A stretch of 64,000 bases of DNA, taken from Bombus terrestris (lineage: Eukaryota > Arthropoda > Insecta > Hymenoptera > Apidae). Where the stretch lies: assembly GCF_910591885.1 (NCBI RefSeq), contig NC_063275.1, forward strand, positions 14,868,501 to 14,932,500. Reading direction: 5' to 3'. Below are positions 1 through 13,800 of the stretch, one piece after another (the stretch's first letter is position 1; each line of letters starts with the position of its first letter). The notes under the pieces are model-generated. The model was not told where the DNA came from. It searched no databases and was given only the letters and a program-made list of their open reading frames with translations. The position numbers and the translations under genes are program-made.

Positions 1-2499
1 CGCGCGCGTGTGTGCACGATTTTACATTTATACTGCTGCAACCCCCGAACAAGGAACAACGTATGCTACAGCAATGGGCGAAGATTGGCATTGGGTGTTT
101 GCGAGGCCGGCGTCGCGGCCACCCAACCCCATTTCCGTACGGTGTGAGAGTCGAGCATGTGGCAATAAACAATTTGTTACGTGGAGGGTCGAGGCCAGGC
201 GGCATACGCTCTCGCACGTTGTATCCATCTTCTTCTGGCGTACGCACGGTGTTGCTCCGCACAACGTCGACGTAACAATCAATAGCAACGCGTCACGTTT
301 TCCGCAATACCTTCGGTCACGTCGATCGTTAACCTCTCGATTATCGTTGCGGTGAGCGCGGCAATCGACAACGATCCAACCCGTCGCGAATGTCGTTCAT
401 TATCTATGCGCTTTGTTCCATCGATAGCGATTCGCGATGTCTAGCGCCGATAGCACCGAGTAGATACGCCGATCATCTTTTATATCGACTTTCGTGTCGA
501 CATTTTTCAAATAGTATCTTACAAAAAGACGAATTTCTTTACTTCCAAAAATTGTTACCGGCAGAGAAGCTCGTTTAATAGGGTATTGTAAGTAGCCTTT
601 TATAAGATAATGAGAATATAATGGAGCTCGTAATATCGTAAGTTAATTTTGTTCTATCGCATAGAGTTCCGACTTGTTAACCCTGTTACAGAGAATTCCT
701 TTGGTGTATTCCATATATTCCTATCGTTCGTTACCACTAATGAGATTACGCCTGTCATGCGTCAATCCTGGAAAATATAAGCTCTCCCCACGGCACTTTC
801 TTTTATTCCGCACCACCCGATCGAGTAGAAGAAATATATCGGCAACGTTTGTCCCCAAATCAATGCACAAACGAGCGCGTGAACGCACTGTGCGTTTTGC
901 ACAGAAACGCAAGAACATCGGCGAAAAATCTACTTGACTTTCGTTTGCGCGAAGACGAGGAAGCGCTGGAAAAGGGACGGAAATTCCTTCTTTTTTTCTC
1001 CTTGTTCGACTCCCCTCCTTCTCTCATGAACGCCAGCCGGCGGCGTTATACGAACGCAGACGATAAGGGAGAGGCGCAAAATAAAATGAGATCGCATTAT
1101 GTGCACTCGTGAAAAGGAGCCGGAGGGGCCGAGGTCGCTCGCGCATGGATCATATAGCTGCCGATGCAGATTCGTACAAAAGTGTTTTGTATCACAGATA
1201 CACGCACGCACACGACCGTGTCTCAGCATTTGCGTCTTCCTTTTTACGCGAAAACGCGATACACGCGGACTCTCTGCGTCTGTCGTCGTGACTGATTTCA
1301 CAGAGAGTAGAGGAACCACCGAACGCGCGCCGACGCGTTTATAAGACGACGTTTTGTGAAATCGAGGATTTACTCGAGCAAAGATGGGTGCATCAGTCGA
1401 GCTCTCTTCATTAGAACGATATCCATTGACACGTAACATCGCGGCTCTTCTCTACGCACGATTCGTTCGTATTTTTTGCCCCTCGCTAACCCTCCTCTGT
1501 TTCTGTCGTTTTTTACCTTCCTCTCTTTCCCTGCGTTTTTCGTTTTGCAAAGTCACGCTCGGCGGGTGACGGTGTTCACCGTAGCAAAAATGTACGTGTT
1601 TACGATTCGCGCGAACGATCGCGCGATTCCCTTCCCTCGTCTTTTCATCCGTTAAACCTTTCCGTTTCCACGCGTTTGTATCGCGCTTCACGAAACTCCT
1701 GACTGACGTGGCTGTCGGGGCGTCGTGATGAAAACCGCGCGGTAACGGAACTCCATTAATCACGTGGCTTTCGTCGCCTAATGAAAGGGCAAAATATGGC
1801 AGGAGTCGAAAACGACGAGATAGAACGCCGCTGTGGCTACTGAAGTTGCCATTGCACTTCTAACGCGCGCGTGTGTCGCTGCCTCCTGTTAAACGATTTA
1901 AGTCGAGATTTTCAACGTCGTCGTGGAAAATACGCGGACGGTGTGATCACGTTCCGTGTTTCGATAGCTTGTTTTCGCTCGGGAAACGAAAAGGATATTA
2001 CAGAAACGAGAAATACCGATCCGCTTAAAGAGAGATTGTACTTCGTGTCTTCTATCGTCGCTGTAAAGCTTTATATTTATTACATTTTTCTATCCGTTGC
2101 TTGTGTTTATTCGCCATGAAGACCCTTCTGTTCGTTTATCGCAGGTTCCTTTGGCCGGGGATTCTATTGTAAGCTTGAATTCGAATTTCTCTTGTTAAGC
2201 AGAAGACGCGAGCAAGAAATCGATAAAAGATCGCGTTGTCTCGAGACTCCCCGCGGCAACTTCTACCGATTTCTTGTCACACAGCATGTAACTTCTCAAA
2301 GCCGATAATGCGATAATGGTTGTAGAAAAATTACGTCAGCTCCGTATATACTTCTCTTCGTACCTACGTTTTACCGACGAAAATTTCAGCAGCATTTATT
2401 ATTGTAACGGTATTTCTTCCTATAACTCGAGACTCTGCTGTAAAAAAAGAAAGTTACTCTCCCGGCTATGTAGCGTTAGACAAGAAAAGATACATCGTG
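1..2499. other. Non-coding stretch, CpG-rich in part
   Basis: I see no supportable gene here. Short open frames overlap on both strands, none with a recognisable domain, and several begin only at GTG or TTG. The part from about 850 to 1,700 is visibly richer in CG dinucleotides than its surroundings, which in hymenopteran genomes is common outside genes and does not by itself mark a promoter. A small hairpin (ACGGTG, TT, CACCGT) lies near 1,570. Confidence 0.5.
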
Positions 2500-2523
2500 T
2501 ATATACGTATATATATATATATA
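2500..2523. repeat. (TA)n microsatellite
   Basis: A run of alternating TA, interrupted once by CG near its left end. It is a simple repeat with no associated gene signal. Confidence 0.85.
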
Positions 2524-5500
2524 GGAAGAGTGTTCTATTAAAAAACTTAGAGCGAACTATTCTAATAAAATGCAGCTTGCACATCGAACGAAATATATAC
2601 GCGTATACCTGCACTCCCTTTGGCGGTTATACATTCAATCTAGGAGATTACAAGTTTCGAAACGAAGTTCACCAATGAAAAAAGTGAAACGAGAAAAATT
2701 GGATTACCCCGGCAGGCAACCGACGAGAAAGTATCTCTCCTCGTGAATCTCGAGACGAGGTGGTTGCGGTCAGGTTTCTAGCGTTGCTCGCAACGACAAT
2801 GAAAGCGCAACGATAATAGCTTATTATTACATCGTATACCTGTCGGGGATACGCACAACCCGTTCACATTGTGAGCTCATTAATAACACTGTACGATTCA
2901 AGATAACGCCACGAAAACGGACACGTGGTTTACGAACGCGTTTAGCAAATGCCTTCTCCGTGTACCGTGGATCGTAGTCACGCATGAACGAGAAACACTT
3001 GTCGCTCGAAATCAGTTAATTCATCGGCTAACACGGGCAAAAGATCGAACCGTGCAACACGGGAAACCACGAGTTTCCGCTAAATTATCTCGTTTTCATT
3101 CGTAGTTAATATTACGCGGAATATTTTAATGGCGAATATCGGCAACGGTACTAAAAACCGATGATTATTCATATTCCATTCATACAGTGCCACGTGTCGA
3201 TTTAAGCTCTTAAAAATCCAATTTGCTCGACGAATATCTCAGACCTACGGCATAAATGAATTAAAAATCACGGTCACGCGAGGATCGCGTATGAATTTCA
3301 CCGAGCGAGACCGAAACTCGCAGAATTGCCCTTCGTATACATAAAACGCGCGTGTTGCTCGTGTGCATATGCACATTGCAGCTGATGACGCGTGACACGT
3401 GCGCGTCGTCGTTGGGAATCAATTAGCCCGACATGCACCGCTGCCCCTGGGATACGTGTAACACCTTCCCTGCCGAGCGAACGAACACTTTTCGACGTTC
3501 GACATCAGCCGATACACACCCATGCGTGACTATACAGAGTGATCCGCAAAAATTCGACTACATTTATTAGATTTAATTTATTATGTACGAAATTTAATTT
3601 TTGAAACTTCATACATAGAAAAGGTAAACATACATATCTATGCGTATAAAGAGGATGTTTGTGGAGTTCATGAAATCTTTCTCGAAATTCAATTATTAAA
3701 TTTGCAAATGTTGTCGGTTAAATCGCTAGCGAATATAGACAAGTTTCTACGATATACCACATCTACCTACGAATTTCACATTATTGGCATCTTACTCTTT
3801 GGTGTTTGACAGTCAATATTGACACATCGTAAATCTAAGGTAGGAAATGCACAGCGAGTGGTCCAGATAGAATTACAACCCTTGGGTATAATTTCCGACC
3901 GAACTTCACGTAGCAAATCGAATCGTTTCGAACAATGCATCCACTCGGCAATTACAGATGATTAGATTTTGGATTTGTATATTTTGCAATCCGTCGGTGA
4001 TTGAAGGTAAAAAATTGCTCCGATGGAAACTGTCTGGTAGATCCACTGAAACGTCGGTTGATAGCGATATGAAACGGACGCAAACCAAATTCGGAATGAT
4101 GCACGTGAAAATCTTCACCGTTGATCCGCGCGTTTTTGATGGACGAAATAACTGAAGCCTGATGTCCAGCTACTATCTAGCACCGGGTTTACGCGCATCT
4201 GCACATGTAATCCCTGAAGGGTTTATAGGCCACCATCGTAGCATATATGTACATAAAGTTACATACCTCTAGAGCGATCAACTACGGTGGGTGTAGGGGA
4301 GTGCATGGAGGTTTCTGCAACACCCTCGCGCAGCTCGACTCGTTAATTAAAACTTGCCATGCTCGACTCAGTAAACACGACTACGCCAGGTCATGTCAAA
4401 TTTTGCTGATCATTTTCGGCATGTAAACTGGAACAGGTTTCGATAACAACGTATCGTTCATATTTTCTCTATACATTATTCCTCTAATAAACGAACTTGT
4501 AAACGAGGTTTGGTACTTTAAAAAGTAGAAAATCGAAAATGATTGGAATGCCGAGGGATGGCGAACGTGCGTGTCGCCACAATAGGGGATAGATAGTGGA
4601 TGTTCGATGATGAAATGGGAATGTACGGCGCTTAGCATACCGACATGATTTTTAGCCTATCATCTAGATTGCACTAGATTGCGGTCGCCCGTTATCCGTT
4701 TATGCACCGCAACGAAGTGATATGTGGCAGGAACAGGGGTCAATATTATCCAATACCAAAATCGATCCATAATTATTAAGCAAACACAATGGAAATGGGC
4801 TCCAAAGCATGCCTGGACAAATATGATTACATCGTTGATGTGAACATTCCGATCAATATAAACTGTGCGGTGGTATTCTCTATCCAATTACGCTTATGGG
4901 GTTTTGTCTGTAGGTCCGTGGAAATCAATCCTCGCTGACCGTGCATTGATGGTATCGCCTAATTAGTTTGATTATTCCGCGACTTCCTGGACTCGTCAAC
5001 TGCGAACAAAGAGCGTGTTATGTGCTGTTTTCGGAAATGAATAGCTCGCTTTAAATACCCCTCGCGTATTAACAACTATGTTATATAATATACTTTTTGC
5101 GCAACATTTTCCACGTCCGTTCGCTCGCTCGTTCGTTCGGTTTTATTTATCAAAATGTATCGGGCAGCCATGAAAGAAAATTATCGAGCTGAAAAACATC
5201 CTCGCTGTAATTTCACGGTACGTATAGCAAAACGAGGGAAAGAGAAGAGAAATAAACGAATCCAAATAACATCGTGCCTCCGTGTGCAATCCAGAAATAA
5301 TATGAAAGTCAAGTACCTAGATACGTCGGTAATTCCATTTGATTTTATTGCACTTCCGGCAGTTGGCGCGGTCAAAGAATGGGCAAGAATGTGTGCGTGT
5401 CAGCATACGCGATAATCGTGATGCGCGAACGTGTCTGCCGCGTGATGATGGAAGATTCGAACGCGCGATAGATGACGACATAGTCACGAGGCTGATTTGA

Positions 5501-8500
5501 AGCGTTTTCGGATGAATGTAGTGCCATTCATCGTATGCCTAATTAACACAACCTCGAGGTGTTCTGACCCCGGCATTGTGCGGGCCATGGGTGCGCGCGT
5601 AGCGTTCCTTTGCGAACCGCGAGCGGTGAGAATTTAATTAACCTGTTCTGCATTTGATAACCAGCAAAAACTTCCGGTTGGTGTCTTTTGTGAAGTGGTC
5701 GTAATTAATATTCCACGACAGAGGCAAAGAGCAGAAGAAGCCGGGGTGGTTGCAAGGAACAGGGTCGGGACGCGGAGCTGCGAGAGAATTTCAGTCGGCA
5801 TCTCTCGCGAGCGAAGCACGCGACGCTGCCTCTTAAAGGCGGAGCCAGAAGAATTTTCGGATGACGAATTCGTTGCTTTCGCAGCATTCGCACCGAACCA
5901 TAACGTTGTTCGGAAAGTGTTTAATCGGACGTGCAAATCCATCTATCCGGAACAGTTACGAGTATTTCGCTGCGTGCCGCTTTCACTTTCACTTTTGATT
6001 ATTGGATTTGAAATAAGTTCGAGTCTAGAGTCTCTTTGACACGGAACGTCTGCAAATTTAAATGGTCTTGAAAAGATCCATTTAGTATGAAACAGAAACA
6101 GGCTCGTTCCAGCCGGATCTTTAAGAATTCACGATTAAAAATTAATCGAGAAGCGACGAAGTTATTGATTTAGGCAAAGTTAAATTTTCCTCCGTGTTTA
6201 AACTATTTTTATTCGACTATAAACTATTATAACTATTATATATAACTATTAAGGTTTCCACGCCAAATTTTATTTCATCTCATCGTTAGATCTTTCATAA
6301 CTAAATTCCATTACAAAAGCTAAATAAAATCATAAACCAATTAAGCTGACAATTTCATTATTTTTTATTTGCTTTCAAAAGTACACGATATGTAGAAAAA
6401 GCACTACTTTCTCTGTTCCTCGATCTACGAATGTATACGTATCCATTGACGTAGTAAAGTATTTTTCGCTTGGCGTGTACATTCTCAATAACACCCCCGG
6501 ATTGAATGGATGTAACGCAAAGTTCGAGCGAGCGGAAGAAAAGTAATCGCAGGTTGGTCGGTGTAGCCGTGAAATCCGAGACTCGAGAGCAACCCCGTCG
6601 AAAGTGAAATACGTACACAGTCACGTTACGTCTCGACGCCGAATCCCATTCATGTAGTAGACCCGTACGTGAAACGGTGTGTCTGCGTGACCGAAGTAAG
6701 AAAATGGAGAGGAAAAAGTGGCAGGGACAAGGGCGGGGAGAAATCGTATACGCGGGCAAAACACGGCAAAGCAATTTCTGTACAACCGCGTTTTCTCGTT
6801 CCCGCGAAAGGAATCTTTGCAGCGAGACGCGGGGGAATTTACATGCGTGTGTGCGTCACGTCTGTGAAAAAGGATGAACTCTCCATGAATCGGTTCGGAG
6901 CGCACGATTCCTGAGGGTTCTGCCTTATTGCGAATTATTCCACAGCCTCGTATAGCTTATCGACGCTCTCCGTGAAACTTGACGAGCTCGTGTACACCGA
7001 CAGACCGCTATCGATTTCGCTGTCGTTAATGATAATTAAGGCCTGGCACGATGAGATTTCGCTAATGGAAGATAATATACCGTCCATGGTATCGTATTAT
7101 TACTCGATTTTCCGTGTGAAAGATACTCGTTTAACCGAAAATTTTCCCACGTAACCATTGCAATCATTTACTTACACGTTAACGATTCCTCCTATCTCTC
7201 CTCTTTTTACACGTTTTTGAGACACGTTACGCTCATATTTAGAAGCCACATTGATCAACTGTATTTTCCATAAACTTTCATTTTCGTTAATCGAACGAAC
7301 GATCCAAGTTCTACTTTTCGCCAAACAAATTAATCGTTTACATCGACAAAGTTACTTGTAATGGAGAAATGGCACAAATAATCGTAAACTTCAAAGCAAA
7401 TTTTAATGAATAATATCTGTAACGACATTACCTTTCGACTCTTTTAATTCACGAAAGTAATCAGTATGTCTGCTAAGTACATCGCGATAGAGCTAGGAAA
7501 TATAACAAATTGAATTATCGAAAGGAGAAATACTTGGAAAGAAGCAAACTGAAAATTCCTCATATAGAACACGAGAGGGTTTGAAGCGTACTTTATGAAC
7601 GTTATATACCAGAGAGTGTACATAAACATTTTATCCACGGTTTACCGATGGCGAGGAATAGTACACGGCGAAAGAGACGAACTCATTATCGATTTCTCTG
7701 AATCGTCCTTCGTACATTTGCCATTTATCGTTGAGCGATTGGCGCCAACCGACTTTCCGCATCCGGTTATCGGTTTTATTAATTGCCTAGTAATCAAGAA
7801 CTCTCCGAACGATTGTAATGTAATCAGCGAGTCGTCCGGGTATAATCGTTTGAAGAACGCGCGACTGCCTCGGTAACTCGCCCGCTTATCGATACTCTCT
7901 CATTAATGACCATCGATATAAATTAAGAACGAGAGTTAAGGTTAGCCGCGTTTTAATTCCGCACTTTTATCGTGGGTACCAATTTTCGTCTATTATTCGT
8001 TCGAAAAATTATTTACATTCAGAGCATACAAGAATGGTAAAGCGTATTGAGCACTAAATCGACGAGACTTAATGGAAGTTCGTGTAACAAAGTCAAAATA
8101 GAAGGTACAAAAGGAATAATACCGGTGGAACGAAAAATAGAGAGAAGGATGTGTTTGTTCGGTTTTATTTATACCAGACTGCTTTTATTTATCCCGCGAC
8201 CGATATCCATCGTGAATCGATCAAACACTCGATGACGTACAACCGACAAGACAGAGAATACCGCGTATAGCGTGGAGCGACAAATATTCGAAAAAAAATA
8301 GCTAACAAACTTTCATCATTCTTTCGGTAACCGACGTAACGTGATGGATTGAGAAAGATCTTTCATTATAGATTTTCAATTTATTTTTCGATACAGATAG
8401 CGCGCTTCATTCATCTTGCGCGCTAAGTGATCGCGACACGTATCCATCGAGGCCCGATGTGCATTTAGATAACGCAATTTAATGAGTAATTTGTCGACTA

Positions 8501-10380
8501 TGAATCTCTAACCGACGATTATAGCCAACTATTACGAATTATGTCAGATCGCGCGGCTATAAAACGAGAAATACGTGTACGTGTACGAGTAGAAAGAGAA
8601 AAATATAATACGCACGATCAGTGACGTTGCTCCGCGACGAGGCCTGCATGCATATGTATCTCTCACGCGTGCAACAGGAGAAGTTTCTCGGTAAGGCCAA
8701 CGAACGACTCGCTACATATTTATTTCTCGTAGTCTCGTCATTTGAGTGGAAAGAAGATATCCGAGAATATCAGGGGTGGGGGAATCGCTGGAAAAAGTAT
8801 TTTTCTGGCATCACTGACCCTGGACAATGGGAGAGGAATTTGTAACTAGAGTCGAGAAGAACGAGTCACCCTCGGCAGCGACTTCGTTTAGACAGACTCG
8901 GTCTTAAATGAGATTCAACGAGGCAGCCTTATCTCCGGCGTCGGTCTATTGCGAGATTGCTGATTGCTCCCTTCGTTCCTTTAATTTACGATGAATCGCG
9001 CGTTGCACTCGTAATAAGGCTGGACGCGATGTCTCGTGCTGAATGGTCGTAAGCTTACATTCGAGTAACGAGCTGGTGTCATAATCTCGCTGCGTGTGCT
9101 ACCGTCACGCGAGTTACGATGGACCGTGCAACCTCCACCGACACGATTACACGCAGAGAGGAAGGCCTGGCATAAATAAGAAATGCCGGCGCGGCCAGTG
9201 AGTTATTATCATTTCTTAATTAACTTTAGAGGTTCCTATTAACTTCTTTCCGCCGACGGCTGTACTGTCGCGAAACATTTATTAACCGGCCGCCTGAATG
9301 GAGGTAGTAAAACACGCGTTTGATAGAATCCCCTTGTAGAATTTTACTCAGTCAATGAGATGTCCCCTCTTGAAGAAGATCGGGAAGTGGTAAGAGTTAA
9401 TAGAGAAATCCTTGTATGTAAATAACCACAGCGATCTTAAGGGGATCGTGATTTTAAGATTCAGACAGTGAAGGGAAATAGGTACGTGGAAATGTCGATG
9501 ATTTAAGCTCTTTGACTTTCGTCGAGTATAAGAATAGATAGTATAGAAAACAACCGTGAAACACGAACAAGTCGTGCGACGTAATGACAGTGGGTGTCGC
9601 TGGATGTCCATTTACATAACGAGATTATTTCATTTTCCCCACGAATGGAGCCGTAACCCCACATGTAAATCGGAGACACGTGAAAGGCGTACGATCACGG
9701 GTGTTTGAATGCGAGGATCTTTGATCGCGATTGTTAGACTCCCTTGTGCGACAATAGCGCGTACAAAGCGCGCATCATGATTGAAAAATTCAATGACCGG
9801 CATAATCCGTCATCTGCGCCAGTGCGTTGGAGATATAGCAGAAAGGTTACGCTAGTAGGTGCGTCACGGTAGAACGGACAATCGGTTTTTCTGGTAAACG
9901 ACAAAAGAACTGCGCCACGTATTCTCTTGGAGGACGTTGCTCTAACTATGTTTCGTCGGGAAATTAAAAAATAGTACCGAATTACTTGCTTTTGTTCCTT
10001 TTGAAGTGACATTGTCTGTAACACAAGCGAACCGTACCGACATCAAAGCGTCGACCAGTTGAACAAGCGAACCACCCAGCGTTATTCGACTAATTTCTAA
10101 CGTTGAGCCAGAACTCATCGCGACGATGGATCATTAATTCATAGCGTATTCAACAATAGGCTTCCGTTGTCCTGTTAACCGGTTTATTTGGTCGAGTGCG
10201 ATGTCAAAAGTTATTCGAAAGTAGGCTAACTGGCCGGAGGGTCCGGCGGAGGGTCTGTAATCGCGTGTAAGCTCCCATTTTCATTCCCGTCCGTGCGGAT
10301 TTTCTGTGAAGAGGGTGGACGCGCGCCTCTGAAAAGGATTTATATATCGTGATACAAGGGATACAAGGGGTACGACGAGT
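2524..10380. other. Non-coding AT-rich stretch
   Basis: No gene is supported. A 14-bp palindrome TGTGCATATGCACA lies at 3,362-3,375 and a 12-bp one, GTCAATATTGAC, at 3,812-3,823. A sequence beginning CAGAGTGATCCGC directly after TA at 3,533-3,534 has the look of a decayed DNA-transposon end, but I found no partner end. The open frame at 8,621-8,845 is tryptophan-rich near its end but matches nothing I recognise. Confidence 0.5.
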
Positions 10381-10424
10381 CATGGATAACAGAAAGCAGA
10401 ACAGAACGAAGGCAGAGAGCAGAC

Positions 10425-10503
10425 ACAAGTGGAAGGAAGGGAGGAAGGGAATGAGCACAGAAAGAGAGAGAGAGAGAACGAAAACGAGAGAAAAGGAGAG
10501 ATG
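10425..10503. repeat. Purine-rich tract, GA-type
   Basis: The plus strand here is almost entirely A and G, including a short (GA)n run near 10,465-10,475. It is low-complexity sequence. The open frames through it are lysine, arginine and glutamate-rich only because of base composition. Confidence 0.7.
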
Positions 10504-10881
10504 GAAGCAGAACTATGGTAACATCAAATTCAAGTACCACCCTTTTGTTCAACTTGCTAAATTATTAATGGGTACCACGTAGTAAGAGCCACGCGAGCTA
10601 CGTTCGTTCTATGTTCGTGCAGCTTCTGCATATCCAGCGACGTGAAAGGAGTCGGACATCGGGCGTGACATAAATATGTAACGTAACGCGTCGCTATGAA
10701 AAATGCACTGGAGATTATAAGCAAACGGATACCCAGCCAGGAGAACGGAAAATCCTGTTGCTCGGTGGATAACAATTTTCGATCCGCATCTTCGATATTA
10801 CTTCGTTCAGTTTCGTTTTATTCTGCGTAACGACGTTTCCTGGTCGCTTAGAACTTCTCTCTTATCGTGGAGAAGAGAAAG

Positions 10882-10897
10882 AACCGATCGATCGGTT
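10882..10897. repeat. 16-bp perfect palindrome
   Basis: AACCGATCGATCGGTT reads identically on both strands and is followed directly by a T run. It could form a short stem-loop or bind a dimeric protein. No neighbouring gene explains it. Confidence 0.85.
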
Positions 10898-13800
10898 TTT
10901 TGGCCGAGATCGAAGCACGGATTCTTTGATCCTCGGTCAGACGGTTTGTCTACAACTCGAACTATCTAGGTCGATACATTCTTTCGCTCTAAACCTGGCG
11001 ATAGTTCAAGACCATTCTTCTTCGCGAAGCTTGCCTCGTGACTTCAAATACCTCGCAGCCGAGATTCACCTTTTTTATTCAAAGAACGTATCTCTGAAGT
11101 ATTTAAATTCTTAAACGACCAGGGATAAATCAAACGATAGGCCTCCCCTTGCAAGATTCGCGGCATATTTCACAGGCATAGAGTATATCCGATGCTAGAG
11201 TACTCGATTTTGGACCGGATGACTGGCTCGTGCGCGCACCTTCTTTTTTTTCCATTCCAGCTTTCCCGGGGGTAATCGCGTAACCCGATATATCGACGAT
11301 ATTTTCGGTGGATCTAATATTAATTCCGTCATAAATCAGAGCGGATGCCTCAGTGAAAGGGCTCGCTCAGATTTATTGGTTGGCAGGTAGGACGATATGA
11401 CGAAATAACTCGATAAAGGTCTGGCACGAGACTGAAAGGGGAGGTTCTCCCTTTCTTTCTTTTTTCCTTCCGTCATTCGACGAGCTCGTGCTTTCCTTCT
11501 TCAATCGCTGTTGTTTCTCCCGATTCCTCTTCGTCACCGTTTCTACCTTACCCTTTTCTGTCGCAGCGAGTCGTGGTTGCATCGCGTTCGAAGCTCGGAT
11601 CACGGGGATGAAGCGCAGCGTGCAACACAATGCACCACGGCAGATGTGCCCTACTCAATGGAACCGCGCATAGCCTGGTTTCCCTCTCCTCGAGTACTCG
11701 CACGTTCCCTCCCTCTTCAACGACTCTTCTCGACCCCCTTTTTCACTCTGGTTTGGTTCACCGATGCCCTGACACCGTCTCTTTTTCACGCTCGTTATGA
11801 AAATCCAACTTCCACCCTGTCTATCTTTTCTCTTCCTCCCTCTTTTTCGTTTTTCCTACAAGCTATCCATATTCTCTCACTGTGCGCGCACGCCTGCATG
11901 AATTAGCATACTCTCGATATCACTGGCTCGGACATAATCGCTGCGAGACGACAGCAATTTCGAATATGAGCGGCAAATCGGCGGTATTCGCTTGATTACG
12001 CTTCTTTTTCCCAGGATCGGTTCTCCGAGCTTCGAACGATACGCGCCTGGTCTCATTAACTCCGTTCAATTTGCTCAAACAGACGGAGAAACCGAACCGC
12101 TCGTGTAGTCACTTTCAATCGTGACCGAGTAATTTTTTACAGTTCGACCTTCGTAATTGCGCACTCGATTGTAACTAGTTAATTCGCGAATATGAAGTGG
12201 CTCGTTCCGCTGCTACGAATAAGTAATTAGCGAGAAAGTTTCTACTTTTCGTGTTACTATCCTTTCGTTGTTTTTAATTCTACACCCTGTTCTTCGGCTT
12301 ATATTTTCCGTGCATGTATGTAACACCGATTAACAGATATTTTCTGCTATCCACACGTAAATTGCGATCTCTTAATTATCCGAAAATTAATTGTTTTACG
12401 GTATTATTGGAGTTTTGAGTTTACGTGTTTCAACAAAAAGATTTAGCGAGAGTAATCAACGAGGTCGAAGTAAAGGATATTTATTGGCTGAGCTAAGAAT
12501 ATTTTTGATGAATAAGGTATGTAATTTCTAAGGTAGAATATTTCTCTAAATTTTTATAATAAAAGACGATTGACAATTAAAGAAAATATTCATGATATGT
12601 CTTTTACAAAATCCATCTACATTTCCATGTAAAAACTCGAATCAGTAGCTAGAATAAACAAACTGTGAAATGGCAGGCGCGTATGTCACAGCCATGTGCA
12701 CGAAATATTTAAATTCCTGGTAGAAGAAGCTTCTCTGCTTCCTAAATTTTCTATAACATATTCGCAGCGCTTTCGTGTTTACTTTCCTAACATTTCTGGC
12801 ATCCAAGACAAACGACGAACGTCTACTCCGTAAACGAGTACGGACAACTGACAAACAACGACGATCGTGGAAACTCGGAGTCCCGTAAGAATGATCTTTT
12901 GTTTAGAAACGAAAGGTGAAATAAATTGAAGGCAACAGAGGGACGAGAGAGCACTGAAACGCGCCACTCCCGATATCAAATACGAGATCGTTGCACGTGT
13001 TCCCACTTGTCGTTTGTTCTTCTTTCGGACCCCGACACTTTTTCCCCCTTTAGAGACAGACGTACGAATTATTACCAGCAATACGAGCGTGCACGCCGCG
13101 AGAGTGGTTCCAGTTATAATGGACACGAGGATGGAGGATTCAAAGTGCACGGAGCACTCGTTCCTCGAGTGTTCGCCAGTGTACGATTTGTATCGATGCC
13201 ACCAATCCACCCCTGGGGTCGTTTCGTGTGTTCAATTGGAAATACCGTCTGTCGTTTCGGTGCCGCAAATTAAGACGGGAATTTAAATGTGCGCTCGTCT
13301 GCATTTTTCTGTCTCTTTCTTTTTTCGCCTATGTTCCACTCGTTATATGCGTGCACTTGAAAAATCATAACCATTACGGTGACACACGGTGCATTGTGCA
13401 TCAGCACACGAAAACTCGTACACGACTCGTAATCGAAATAATGAATTACATTTCTGTATTTTCGATACCCCGCGTCGAACGTGCCGAGTTTCCTCTCTTC
13501 GTCGTTGTAATTAATTAAATTTTAGCGCAAGAGTGGCGTTTCCATCGTTGACCGTTCGGAACGCGTCGATTACTTTTTCGAACAATTTTACAAGATCTAC
13601 ACAGTAACGATCGTAGCAGGTATGTACGGCTTCGAAAATCGTTACGTTGCTTGTCGCTAATATATTTCAAGCGATAATCGTTTGCGGTGGTAACGAGTCT
13701 CGAGCGTTCTCGAGACACTTGGCGACTCTGTGTGGAACACGAGCTCGTAGATCGTGGCAAGTTCGAAAGGGGTTTGCTTGTAAGATCGTAGATTTGCGTC

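Noticed and set aside
3535..3556. CAGAGTGATCCGC after TA as a DNA-transposon terminus
   Set aside because: No inverted partner within reach and only weak resemblance to known ends.
5120..5145. TCGTTCGTTCGG resembling part of an insect miRNA
   Set aside because: It lies in a short TCG/TTCG tandem run and does not fold into a hairpin with its flanks.
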